Shown here one piece after another: positions 42,755-51,569 of a DNA stretch of 64,000 nt. The DNA lies in contig JBLMZW010000188.1 in NCBI GenBank assembly GCA_050259035.1, positions 106,496-170,495 of the forward strand, in the 5' to 3' direction. The translations under genes were made by a program, and so were the position numbers. This DNA comes from JBLMZW01 sp050259035. GTDB lineage: Bacteria; Bacillota; Syntrophomonadia; Syntrophomonadales; DTU052. Under the pieces are notes generated by a model. The model was given only the letters and a program-made list of their open reading frames with translations, did no database searches and had not been told where the DNA came from. How positions within the stretch are numbered: position 1 is the first letter of the stretch; every line of letters begins with the position of its first letter.

Positions 42755-43465
42755 ATGACTAGTAACCCTTTGTTTTTAAGTACTATGGCAGGCCTTTGTA
42801 CTCTAATTGGAGCAGTTATAGTACTGGCACGTAAGAGAATTAAGAGACAGGAGTTTGGATTCTATCTTGGACTGGCTTCAGGCGTAATGCTAGCAGTAGT
42901 CGCTTTTGATCTGGCTCCGGGCGCTATTGTCCAGGGTGAACCGTTTGGATTTTGTTTCGGTTTATTCTGGGGATGGGTCCTACTGGCTTTAATTCAACCG
43001 CTATTACTAGATCAAGAAAGAAAGCAATCGCGAACGGTGCGAATCGGATATTTAATTATGCTCGGGATTGCTTTACACGATATTCCAGAAGGCATTGCTG
43101 TGGCTCTTGGTTTTGAAGTGAGCCACCGGATAGCGGCGGTCGTCGCAATGGGTATCGCTATCCATAATGTTCCTGAAGGAATGGCCCTCGCTGCCCCTCT
43201 CCTGCGAGCGGGAAAAAGCAGAAAAAAAATAGCCATTAATGCTGTATTAGTAGGATTAGTAACGCCGGCAGGAACTGTAGCCGGAAATGTGATAATGAAG
43301 ATGGTTCCCGGTTGTTTTGGAATACTTATGGGTTTAGCAGCAGGGGTTATGCTTTATCTGGTGGTAAAACAATTGTGGCCTGAAGCCCGTAAAAGTGGAA
43401 TTATATATGGTTCAGTGGGTGCTATTACAGGTGTAGTGATAATTTTGCTAACGACATTTATTTAG
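42755..43465 (+). CDS. ZIP family metal transporter
   Basis: The 236-aa membrane protein has about eight helices and the two ZIP metal-pathway motifs, HDIPEGIAVALG and HNVPEGMALAAP. ZIP proteins import divalent metals such as zinc, iron or manganese. I chose the ATG at 42755 because the frame upstream to 42662 would read through the palindrome. The ribosome site is weak. Regulation by a metal-responsive repressor at the palindrome is possible but unproven. Confidence 0.9.
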   Translation: MTSNPLFLSTMAGLCTLIGAVIVLARKRIKRQEFGFYLGLASGVMLAVVAFDLAPGAIVQGEPFGFCFGLFWGWVLLALIQPLLLDQERKQSRTVRIGYLIMLGIALHDIPEGIAVALGFEVSHRIAAVVAMGIAIHNVPEGMALAAPLLRAGKSRKKIAINAVLVGLVTPAGTVAGNVIMKMVPGCFGILMGLAAGVMLYLVVKQLWPEARKSGIIYGSVGAITGVVIILLTTFI

Positions 43466-43555
43466 CAACCGGGGTGTGCCTAATATGGCGTTCCGAATAA
43501 AACCAGAATAAGCTGCAACAATAAGACGGAGTCTAATTCTGGGAGATGAAAGTGC

Positions 43556-43996
43556 ATGAATTGGTTGTATTTGATAATTTCAATGGTAGCCGGAGCGGCA
43601 ATGGCTGTTCAGGGTACAATGAACTCGGTTTTAGGTAAAATAATTGGCATCTGGGAATCTACATTGGCAGTACATGTTACTGGTCTGGCAGTGGTATTAA
43701 TAATCATGCTTGTTGGGGGAACAGGCTTTAGCGGAATTCAAAGGTTAGGCCAGGCACCATGGTACGTTTATCTTGGTGGGCTTCTAAATGTTATTATTAT
43801 TTTTACAGTGGTAAAAAGCATGCCTCAGATCGGCGTCGGTAATGCGACCACGGGAATCGTATTTGCTCAGATATTAACCGCAGTATTAATCGATAAGTTT
43901 GGCCTAATGGGTGTCAATAGGTACCCCTTTCGGTGGGTCGACCTGTTAGGAATCGCTTTGATGGCTGCGGGAACAAGAGTTCTGCTAAAACAATAG
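43556..43996 (+). CDS. DMT superfamily YdcZ-type membrane protein
   Basis: The 146-aa product has five hydrophobic helices and the YdcZ (DUF606) pattern: AGAAMAVQGTMNSVLGKIIG at the start and IVFAQILTAVLIDKFG in the last third. These half-size drug/metabolite transporter proteins usually work as dimers; the substrate is unknown. The ATG at 43556 follows GGGAGATG. It appears to be transcribed alone or with the ZIP gene 90 bases upstream. Confidence 0.88.
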   Translation: MNWLYLIISMVAGAAMAVQGTMNSVLGKIIGIWESTLAVHVTGLAVVLIIMLVGGTGFSGIQRLGQAPWYVYLGGLLNVIIIFTVVKSMPQIGVGNATTGIVFAQILTAVLIDKFGLMGVNRYPFRWVDLLGIALMAAGTRVLLKQ

Positions 43997-44101
43997 GATT
44001 ACAGATTTTATCCCCAAATACGAATGACTTAAAAAAATCATCTCAAAGTTAACGTAGTTATACTATAATTAGGTAGTAATTCCACTAGAGGTTTGGGGAT
44101 A

Positions 44102-45070
44102 ATGATTCATTACGACCTCATCGACTCGGCACGCGGAATAAACCAGCTCTTTCGGGACCGTTCCGGAGTACTTCCATCAATAGAGACTCGCCGTACTAAT
44201 CTTCCTGGGATACTCATGGACTTAAATCGTCTAAGTGATACCGCAATCAAAGATTTTTCCAATGGCAGACCTCTTGCCGCAGTAGACGGATCAAGGGTTG
44301 ATTATGGCGAATTATATCCTTATACTATTTGCTTGATGCAGGCTTTGGCTTGTTCTACTCAGGATGGAATCGAACTAAGCAGGGCCGGAATCATTAGTCC
44401 AATGGCCGCGGAGACCAATGAGTCAATTCAAAAAATAATGTATGAGCGAGGAATGGAGGAACAGGAAGCTTACCGGCGTCACTTGAGAGAAAGTTTAGCT
44501 CGTGTGGAACTGGAACTGGCTATAGATATTATTCATAAATGCGGTCCCTTCCTGCTTATGTTGGATGGGGGATTTCTTTTATTTGACAGATTCCCAGAGT
44601 GGACTGCCCTGGTGGATTCGGCGCAAAAATCCGGTTGTATACTGACCGGGGTAATAGAAGAAGTGGCTACGGCCGAACTTTACTCCCGCAGCGAATTTCA
44701 AACGGCAAGCCAACGGGTATATGATCGTGAATACCTTTTTGGGGTATTGAACCAGGGCGAGTGTTTGGTAATGGGAAATGATCAAGCAATAAAGAGAGAC
44801 TATACGACTGTATTTACTAGAATGGGCTCGGTTCCCCAGGTAATTGCTTTTGATTTTTTAGCCGGTCAATCTGGGGTTATCGACAAGGCCATGGATTTTG
44901 CTTACTCGCTCACACCGGGCCAGGGAAGGGGAATCCCTGCCTGGCTCGATATGGTTGACAGGCGGGTGCGTCTTTCCAGAAAGAATGTAGCAAACCTTTT
45001 ATTCAATACACTTGAACCCAGCCTAAGAGAGAAGTACCTTAACCCTAACCGTAATAGAAGAGGGCTCTAG
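44102..45070 (+). CDS. nurA: NurA domain nuclease
   Basis: NurA is the 5'-3' nuclease that works inside a HerA hexamer to resect DNA ends. The 322-aa product has the conserved AAVDGSR near residue 60 (active-site Asp) and MLDGGFLLFDR later. A C-terminal segment ends in NPNRNRRGL. It is followed 56 bases later by HerA, then Mre11- and Rad50-like genes. I chose the ATG at 44102; a TTG at 44093 is in frame. A TATAAT at 44064-44069 may be the promoter -10 for the whole cluster. Confidence 0.88.
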   Translation: MIHYDLIDSARGINQLFRDRSGVLPSIETRRTNLPGILMDLNRLSDTAIKDFSNGRPLAAVDGSRVDYGELYPYTICLMQALACSTQDGIELSRAGIISPMAAETNESIQKIMYERGMEEQEAYRRHLRESLARVELELAIDIIHKCGPFLLMLDGGFLLFDRFPEWTALVDSAQKSGCILTGVIEEVATAELYSRSEFQTASQRVYDREYLFGVLNQGECLVMGNDQAIKRDYTTVFTRMGSVPQVIAFDFLAGQSGVIDKAMDFAYSLTPGQGRGIPAWLDMVDRRVRLSRKNVANLLFNTLEPSLREKYLNPNRNRRGL

Positions 45071-45126
45071 GTAATTCAGTTGTATTCTTATTGATAAAGG
45101 GTTTGTCAGGGGAAGGGGGAGAACCT

Positions 45127-46989
45127 TTGCAAGTTGTTGGCAAAACCAACGAAAGAGAAATCTGGGTGGGCAGCAGCGACCGTCCTTTTCGCTTGAATGA
45201 ACTGATGGTGGTTCCGGGTTTGATGAACGAATGGGCGGTAGGAGAAGTAATTGAAACCTATTCGTTAAACCCCATGATACCTCTGGTAGATGAGGGATCC
45301 CCTTTCATTATGGATACAGAAGTAATGAATAACCTAAATCTTGTTGGCTACGATTTAGAGAAAGACACGATATACATAGCTAAACTTCGGGTTCTTAATC
45401 AGTTGTTTTATCCAGTCAAAACCGGCTCAGTATTAAGGTCACCTCTTTTTTCAGAAGTATCAGGATTTCTGGTTAAGACTTCACCAATTCGTTCATTGGC
45501 CATAGGTGTAATTCTGGGAACGGAAAGCCTCGAACCCTCTCTTCCCGACGAATTGCAAAGTTTAGCGCCATTATTTGAATTGGGCAGGGTAGTACCTCAG
45601 GTCGGAGTACCATTCCTACTGGATTATAGAAATATGCAGGATTACCCTCATATCGGTGTTTTTGGCGGATCCGGATCAGGGAAATCCTTTGGCTTGCGGG
45701 TCTTGATCGAAGAACTGATGCATCAGCAAGTACCCGTTCTGGTCTTTGATCCTCATTTTGAAATGAGTTTTGCCGAGCCTCTAACCAGCGATATGGACAG
45801 TAACTTTCAAGAAACGTTTGAATCATCAACCGTGATATTGACTGTAGGCCGTGATATCGGAGTCAGGTTTGAGGACATCAATGAAAACGATTTGTGCAAC
45901 CTGTTAGGTGCTATCAGTCCCTTAAGTGAGGCAATGGAGGCAGCAGTTCGAGCACTGCTTCTAAAAAATGATTCATTAAATAGTTATCGTACCCGATTGG
46001 ATGACCTAACCCGCCTGATGGATACTCCAGAGAATGAATTTAGGGAAGAGTTTGTTAAACGAGGTCTAAAAACAGATCAAGAAAGGGAATGGAATCGCCT
46101 GAAAGCTATGCAACCTCAAATAGGACAAGTTGCCAGCCTTAAGGCCATCCGTTGGAGATTGGCCGCACTGGAACGGGAAGGTATTTTCCATCCATCCGGG
46201 CTGGGACCGGTTGATACCGGGATACGCTGTCGGAAAACCGTAGTTATTCGCGGATCGATCAGAATTCTTCGGGTATACGCATCATATGTACTTCGCAGCC
46301 TTTATGGCAAAAGGAGATCTTACCGTGATGCAACCCAAAAAGGAGAATCCGCGGAAAAATTCCCCCCGTTTTTTGTTATTACTGATGAAGCACATAACTT
46401 CGCACCCAAAGGTGAGATTCCTTCGCCTGCCCGCAGAGAATTCAGAGAAATATCGCAGGAGGGCCGTAAATACGGAGTATTCCTGGTCCTGGCCACCCAG
46501 AGGCCAGCTCTTCTGGATGATACCATCAATGCACAACTAAATACCAAAATAATATTTCGCACTGTAAGATCTGCGGATTTAAAAACTATAAGTGAAGAGA
46601 CTGATTTGGGTGCTGAAGAAATAAGAAGGCTTCCGTATATGCCTTCCGGCTTATGTTTTATTTCTACACCCCTGGTCGGAAGAACTGTAGCAGTTAGAAT
46701 CAGAGCAGCAAAAACACGAAGCCCACATCAAATCAATCCTTTTGATGAACTGGAAGAAATGGTTCACACCAGCAGAAGTGAGTTAATGGAAGTAGTTAAT
46801 CGTTATCTTCCTATCAATGAGACCGATATCAATGAAATCCTAAAAGATACTGAAAAAAAGGGAATACGGATCAGCCGGCTTGAACTTGAGAGTACACTGG
46901 CGGAACTTGTCACCGCCGGTGAATTGATTAAAGAAGACAACGGCTTTATCACTGTTTATAAGATAAGTAATCCAGAGGTTGTTTCATGA
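45127..46989 (+). CDS. herA: HerA-family DNA translocase ATPase
   Basis: A 620-aa FtsK/HerA-type hexameric motor. It begins with a HAS-barrel domain (VVGKTNEREIWVGSSDRPF) that docks NurA, followed by the RecA-like core with Walker A GGSGSGKS near residue 180 and Walker B FFVITDEAHN near residue 415, and an arginine-finger region. The TTG at 45127 has a GGGGGAG site 5 bases upstream; the frame opens at 45091. Its stop overlaps the Mre11-like start by 4 bases. HerA pushes DNA into NurA during end resection in archaea and in some bacterial defence systems. Confidence 0.92.
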   Translation: MQVVGKTNEREIWVGSSDRPFRLNELMVVPGLMNEWAVGEVIETYSLNPMIPLVDEGSPFIMDTEVMNNLNLVGYDLEKDTIYIAKLRVLNQLFYPVKTGSVLRSPLFSEVSGFLVKTSPIRSLAIGVILGTESLEPSLPDELQSLAPLFELGRVVPQVGVPFLLDYRNMQDYPHIGVFGGSGSGKSFGLRVLIEELMHQQVPVLVFDPHFEMSFAEPLTSDMDSNFQETFESSTVILTVGRDIGVRFEDINENDLCNLLGAISPLSEAMEAAVRALLLKNDSLNSYRTRLDDLTRLMDTPENEFREEFVKRGLKTDQEREWNRLKAMQPQIGQVASLKAIRWRLAALEREGIFHPSGLGPVDTGIRCRKTVVIRGSIRILRVYASYVLRSLYGKRRSYRDATQKGESAEKFPPFFVITDEAHNFAPKGEIPSPARREFREISQEGRKYGVFLVLATQRPALLDDTINAQLNTKIIFRTVRSADLKTISEETDLGAEEIRRLPYMPSGLCFISTPLVGRTVAVRIRAAKTRSPHQINPFDELEEMVHTSRSELMEVVNRYLPINETDINEILKDTEKKGIRISRLELESTLAELVTAGELIKEDNGFITVYKISNPEVVS

Positions 46990-47975
46990 AAATACTCTTT
47001 TTTACTGATACCCATTTCCGGGGAAACAGTCCGGTTAATCGCCGGGACAACTTCGCTTTGACTTTGAAGACAAAGATGAACGAAGTTGTTCAAATCGCCA
47101 ATGATCATGACGTGGACATTGTTATTCATGGCGGCGATTTTTTTGACAGTCCTGTACCGGCACTATCAATCGCGGCTGAATTTCTGGAAATTATGCGGGG
47201 CTTTAATGCTCCCATATACGGTGTATACGGTAATCATGATATTTTTGCCGGCAATAGTATAACATTGCCGCGCACAGTACTGGGGTTTGCCGCGAGATTG
47301 GGAATTCTAAATCTGATTGATCCCGCCCAGCCCTTAACAATAGATAAAAACGGCATTCGTGCCGTTTTTAGTGGCAGTCCGTATAAAATTGATATCGACC
47401 GGGAGGATGGACGCCCCGGCTATCTGACCAAGAAATACAATCAAGCCGACATTCATTTGCATGTAGTGCATGGAATGCTGTCAGGACAAAACGATTTTCC
47501 TGGCGATCGAACTCTTATAGATGAAATAATTGAGACTGAAGCTGATATTACTCTGACCGGACATAACCACTTAGGATTCGGTGTCGTTCAAAAGAAAGGC
47601 AAATACTTCGTTAATCCGGGAGCACTGGTTCGTTTAAGCAATCATCGACGGGAGATTGAACGACAGGTTGGCGTTGTCTTGATAGACTTGAGCGGTGGAA
47701 GTATAAAAATTCAAATCCATAAACTACAGGCAGCAGTACCGGGTTCTGAGATACTTGATCGGAGCCGAGTTGATGAAATAAAGAATCGCTCGGAGACCAT
47801 GGAGAGATTTACCCGAGAGGTTCGAGAGGCGGCTGATCTTAAACGCTGGAATGTTGTAGACCTGGTTGATGGGCTGGCCCGGGCTGAAAACATTAATGAA
47901 AAGGTCCGTGCTGAAGCCATAAAAAGAATTACCTCGGTCATGGAAATAAATCAGGACAGGGAGGGGTGGGAGTGA
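46986..47975 (+). CDS. Mre11/SbcD-like metallophosphoesterase
   Basis: A 329-aa nuclease of the calcineurin-like fold with all the metal motifs: DTHF (residues 8-11), GGDFFD, GNHD, HGML and GHNHLG. It is shorter than Escherichia coli SbcD and ends with a ~60-residue helical tail suited to bind the Rad50-like coiled coil. The start overlaps the herA stop and its end overlaps the Rad50-like start. A terminator-like hairpin (47346-47369) lies within the coding region. Confidence 0.92.
   Translation: MKILFFTDTHFRGNSPVNRRDNFALTLKTKMNEVVQIANDHDVDIVIHGGDFFDSPVPALSIAAEFLEIMRGFNAPIYGVYGNHDIFAGNSITLPRTVLGFAARLGILNLIDPAQPLTIDKNGIRAVFSGSPYKIDIDREDGRPGYLTKKYNQADIHLHVVHGMLSGQNDFPGDRTLIDEIIETEADITLTGHNHLGFGVVQKKGKYFVNPGALVRLSNHRREIERQVGVVLIDLSGGSIKIQIHKLQAAVPGSEILDRSRVDEIKNRSETMERFTREVREAADLKRWNVVDLVDGLARAENINEKVRAEAIKRITSVMEINQDREGWE
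47346..47369 (+). other. terminator-like hairpin inside the Mre11-like gene
   Basis: AAAAACGGCA (47346-47355), loop TTCG (47356-47359), TGCCGTTTTT (47360-47369): a perfect 10-bp stem with a tetraloop and U-rich 3' arm, inside codons for DKNGIRAVF. Confidence 0.6.
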
Positions 47976-49306
47976 GAAACCATATCAAGTCCTTGCGTTT
48001 GATAAATTTTCAGTCCCATCGGGACAGTAAATTCGAATTCCTGCCCGGCTTAAATATCATTTTAGGCCCTTCTGATCAAGGAAAGACATCAATCATTCGG
48101 GCCCTTCGTTGGTTGGCGTTTAACGAACCGAGAGGGTCCAGTTTTATTAGGGTGGGAGAATCCATATGCCGGGTTTTGATTGAACTCAACAATGGTATTG
48201 TGATCGAACGGATACGCGATGATTCCGGAAAAGTAAACCGTTATATTTTAGAGATTCCTGGCCAGAAAACACAAGTATTCGAAAAGTTCAGTAAGGACGT
48301 GCCTTTGGAAGTTAAAAAGGCTTTAGGAATCAGAAAACTGAATGTAGACAGGGATAAAATTTTAGAGTTAAATCTGGCCAGACAAATGGAAGCTCCATTT
48401 TTACTGGAGGAGTCTGGAAGTATGCGTTCTAAAGCCCTGGGCCGAGTAGCCAATCTTCATATTATTGATGCTGCTCAGCGAGAGGTTATCCGAGATATAA
48501 ACCAGATAAGCCAGGAAACTGGTCGGCTCGAAAAGGAAGTACTGGAACTGCAGGAACGGTTGGAACAGTATTCTGGCTTAAAGAAGGAAGAAGAAACTCT
48601 TACGGTTATTGAACAGCTGATGCAGGAAGGGACCAGATTGGAAAAACTGGCCGAGACCTTACAGGGCCAGAAAAATAGATGGGATGAGTGCCAGGGAAAC
48701 CTGAATGAAGCAGTTAAACTGATGGTTCTACTGGATGGAATCGATTCGGCAACGAACCATTACGAAGAAATCGTTTGCCTTAATAGCATACTCAGCGAAA
48801 TCACATCCATTAAAATGCGTTTGCAGGCAATAACTGGCGAAATGGCAGAAGTAAAAAGTATTCTCGACTCTACCATGGAAATAGAGAATACAGAACGTAT
48901 TCTAGACAAATTGAAAAAACTGCGTTTAGAGGGATTCGAACTACAGGAGTTGCGAAAAAGGATCAGAGAAATGCAGGCTGACCAGGAACGTAAAAAACTA
49001 GAATCCAAAGAAAGTGATAAGATCTTGAAGCTTCTTTCTGGTCTTGATGAATTGGAACAGGTTAACCAGGACCTAATCAATAAGACTAGTCAGCTGGCTT
49101 TTATTGTCCAACTACAATCCGAAAGGGACAAAAAAACCGGTTTATTAGCTCAAGATACTACGAAAATCCATGATACCGACATTCTTATAGCCCATCTGGC
49201 TGAAGAGTATGGAAAATTATTGATTGAAATTGGTCGCTGTCCTACCTGTATGTCAGAAATCAATTCGGAAACGGTGGCGAGAATTCATCGCGAACTGATT
49301 AATTAG
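47972..49306 (+). CDS. Rad50/SbcC-like N-terminal half with zinc hook
   Basis: The 444-aa product carries the N-terminal ABC-ATPase lobe of Rad50 (INFQSHRDSKFEF, Walker A GPSDQGKTS near residue 31), a Q-loop region, then about 250 residues of coiled coil. It ends shortly after CPTC (about residues 423-426), the Rad50 zinc-hook motif. The return coiled coil and C-terminal ATPase lobe are absent and are encoded by the next two frames, so this Rad50 is split at the hook. I chose the GTG at 47972 after GGGAGGGG; a GTG at 47966 is possible. Confidence 0.9.
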   Translation: MRNHIKSLRLINFQSHRDSKFEFLPGLNIILGPSDQGKTSIIRALRWLAFNEPRGSSFIRVGESICRVLIELNNGIVIERIRDDSGKVNRYILEIPGQKTQVFEKFSKDVPLEVKKALGIRKLNVDRDKILELNLARQMEAPFLLEESGSMRSKALGRVANLHIIDAAQREVIRDINQISQETGRLEKEVLELQERLEQYSGLKKEEETLTVIEQLMQEGTRLEKLAETLQGQKNRWDECQGNLNEAVKLMVLLDGIDSATNHYEEIVCLNSILSEITSIKMRLQAITGEMAEVKSILDSTMEIENTERILDKLKKLRLEGFELQELRKRIREMQADQERKKLESKESDKILKLLSGLDELEQVNQDLINKTSQLAFIVQLQSERDKKTGLLAQDTTKIHDTDILIAHLAEEYGKLLIEIGRCPTCMSEINSETVARIHRELIN

Positions 49307-49334
49307 CTGAATAGTCATAAGAGGAGGTACCATA

Positions 49335-49598
49335 GTGGAGAAGGATAGCTATGACGCCAGGATAAAGAAATTGGAAAAAGCATTACAGGCCGCGCGAAAC
49401 GACCGGTCCCAGGCTTTAGCCCGAAAAGAAGTATTAGAAAGAGATCTTCTGGAAATTAACCATCGTATAGCCGAATTAGGATGTAAACCCGAGGAATTAG
49501 ACGCTCGCATAAAAGAGATCCGAACCGAGATTGATTCATTAATCAAACGGGTTCAGGATCTTCTTCCTTCTGAATACCTGGAAAAGGTAGGCTGGTAA
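49335..49598 (+). CDS. small coiled-coil protein of the split Rad50 locus
   Basis: This 87-aa, highly charged heptad-repeat protein (RIKKLEKALQAARNDRSQAL, LDARIKEIRTEIDSLIKRV) has a GCKPEEL turn in the middle, so it could form a helical hairpin. Its GTG follows AGGAGG. It lies in the same reading frame as the next gene, separated from it by one TAA and two codons. It may replace part of the Rad50 return arm or bridge the two halves; this is inference. Confidence 0.75.
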   Translation: MEKDSYDARIKKLEKALQAARNDRSQALARKEVLERDLLEINHRIAELGCKPEELDARIKEIRTEIDSLIKRVQDLLPSEYLEKVGW

Positions 49599-49604
49599 AG
49601 CATT

Positions 49605-50258
49605 ATGCACAACTTGTATAATACCGTTAACCGCTATCGCGACGATTTCAATCAGCGCAAAGGCCGCAGAGATATATTGTTATCTGAAAAAGAGGCCAAG
49701 GAACAAGCAATTGAACAGCTGATTGAAGACGAGACCGTTTTGCGTCAAGTAGCCAGGCTATTTTCTCTGGCAGGGGAATACGCCCGCCAGGAATCCAAAA
49801 TCACCATGGAAAGGCTGGTTACCAATGCGCTTACTATGGTTTTCCAGAGTGACTTGACCTTTATAATCGAGATGGTTGAACACGGTGAACGCTCGGAAGC
49901 TGACTTTTATGTATCTTCTACTTACGGAGGAACCCAGGTGGTAAAAAACGATCCCGGGGAAGCCAGGGGGGGCGGGGTAGTCGATGTTATATCTCTTGCT
50001 CTTCGAGTAGCTATGCTTGAAACTACTAGACCGCCGGTAGATGGTCCCTTAGTATTGGACGAACCCGGGAAACATGTTTCGGATGATTATGTACGCAATC
50101 TTGCCGAGTTCTTAAATACCGTTTCGCATTCTTTTAATCGCCAGATATTAATGGTTACTCATAACCAACAACTTGCCGACGCCGGATCTACTGCTTATCA
50201 GATCGAGATGAAGGGAGGGGAAAGCCAGGTAATCCCTCTCTATCAGAAAACCGAGTAG
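49605..50258 (+). CDS. Rad50/SbcC-like C-terminal ATPase half
   Basis: A 217-aa protein: about 70 residues of coiled coil, then the C-terminal ABC lobe with an altered signature motif (ARGGGVVDVISLALRVAM in place of the SGGE-type), Walker B PLVLDEPGKHVS and the H-loop MVTHNQQ. It supplies the parts missing from the N-terminal half. The GGGVVD form of the signature resembles phage gp46-like recombination ATPases more than SbcC. Ribosome site before the ATG at 49605 is weak, consistent with coupling to the preceding stop. Confidence 0.88.
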   Translation: MHNLYNTVNRYRDDFNQRKGRRDILLSEKEAKEQAIEQLIEDETVLRQVARLFSLAGEYARQESKITMERLVTNALTMVFQSDLTFIIEMVEHGERSEADFYVSSTYGGTQVVKNDPGEARGGGVVDVISLALRVAMLETTRPPVDGPLVLDEPGKHVSDDYVRNLAEFLNTVSHSFNRQILMVTHNQQLADAGSTAYQIEMKGGESQVIPLYQKTE

Positions 50259-50263
50259 AAGTT

Positions 50264-51277
50264 CTATTGACTAATTTTTACCCGCAAGGCTTCCCGCAAT
50301 TCCTCTTCATTACTGAAAAACGTCGGAAGATTCTCGAGGGGCATCATTCCCATGAACACATCTATCACTGCTCGCAGAACTTCTTCTTTGGTAATAAGGC
50401 TCTTTGAGGAATCATAACCTTTGTTAACCACCTTACTTAGCCAATCGATTTGATCATTATAAAGATGAACCGGCATCTGCATTCGGGAACGTTTCGGAGC
50501 CTGAGTGCTGCGAGAAGATTCACGTTTCTCATGATTTTTATCTTCAGTTTTCACAGCCAATGACTCGGAAACAGCTGGCTGTACAACTGTTTCACCAGGT
50601 GTACTGTTGGAACTTCTAAGACGAGCTTCCTGCCATTGTTGGCGGGCCAGTTTTTCAATTCTTGGATTAGGTTTCGCCCTTCTATCAGATATAACATGGT
50701 TAAACCAGGTAACAGCCTCCTGGTATTGATCAAGCCGGCGGTAAAGCTCACCAATTAGGTATGCAACTGATTTGCCGTCCAGGTTCCCAAGTGGCATAGG
50801 TTCATTGTTATAAGCAGCTAAATAAGAGTTCAAGGCCTGTTGTAAATAGCTATGTTCCAAGTCCCCGTCGCCGATCTCGCGTGCGATCCATGCAGCAGAC
50901 AAATAAATTCCGGCCATTTGACCGGAAGGTAGTTTTTTCAATTGGGCGGATTGCAATGCCAGTTGCCAGCTTTGTAAAGCATCAGATATATTTCGTTCGC
51001 CCGTCAGACGAACCGGTTTAGTTGTTATCTGGCTAAGAGCCCTGGCTAACTCTTCGACATTTTTTATTTGTTCCTTAAAGGAAGCGGCGGGAGCCGCATA
51101 ATTACAAGCAGGACAAACAATGACAGAATAATGTAAAGGATTTACGCCATTATATATTAAGTGAAAATCGCTCTCCTGTTCCTTAACGTTTAAGGCAGAA
51201 CTGCGAATTGCAAGACTGGAAAAGGGAAGCGAACAGATGGGACAATTCATTTGACGTGAATAAAAACCGTCGGACAA
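50264..51277 (-). CDS. DUF2225 family protein
   Basis: The 337-aa product has an N-terminal zinc-ribbon-like region (NCPIC near residue 11 and VCPACNYAA near residue 58), a TPR-like helical middle (YLIGELYRRLDQYQEAVTWFNHVI) and a basic, serine-rich tail region. This matches DUF2225 proteins of Firmicutes, which have no assigned function. I chose the TTG at 51277, with GGAGG on the minus strand 9 bases upstream; the frame extends further to 51313. It converges with the Rad50-like gene, leaving only 5 bases between stops. Confidence 0.83.
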   Translation of the reverse strand: MSDGFYSRQMNCPICSLPFSSLAIRSSALNVKEQESDFHLIYNGVNPLHYSVIVCPACNYAAPAASFKEQIKNVEELARALSQITTKPVRLTGERNISDALQSWQLALQSAQLKKLPSGQMAGIYLSAAWIAREIGDGDLEHSYLQQALNSYLAAYNNEPMPLGNLDGKSVAYLIGELYRRLDQYQEAVTWFNHVISDRRAKPNPRIEKLARQQWQEARLRSSNSTPGETVVQPAVSESLAVKTEDKNHEKRESSRSTQAPKRSRMQMPVHLYNDQIDWLSKVVNKGYDSSKSLITKEEVLRAVIDVFMGMMPLENLPTFFSNEEELREALRVKISQ

Positions 51278-51569
51278 AGTTATACACCTCCAAGCTATGC
51301 CACTTATTGCCATTGTTAACTATATTAAACGATAATCTGAATATAAGATGCATGGGACATATAATCTATCTAATTATACTACTTACCGCCTAAATTATCT
51401 TAATATTTTGTGCAATTACATCCTGACCGATTAACCTGTTTGGCACGGGCTTGCGCTAGCGGGATTTAGTGATAGAATTTAGTATGTCTGGAGTAATAGC
51501 CAATGTCGGTAAATGCCAGGCACAAGGAAACACAGTTAATAAATTGATTGTACTAGGATGAGGGATGTA
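51278..51569 (+). other. divergent intergenic region
   Basis: No gene is seen between the DUF2225 gene and folE. A plausible folE promoter is TTGCGC (51451-51456), 16 bases, TAGAAT (51473-51478). No riboswitch structure was recognised. Confidence 0.45.

Noticed and set aside
46286..46540. 84-codon frames on both strands inside herA
   Set aside because: Shadows of the conserved HerA motor domain in other frames, with no start-site signals.
51441..51455. Second sigma-54-like sequence TGGCAC-GGGC-TTGC before folE
   Set aside because: Only 9 bases separate GG from GC, and sigma-54 needs 10; a sigma-A-type TTGCGC-N16-TAGAAT promoter overlaps it and fits better.
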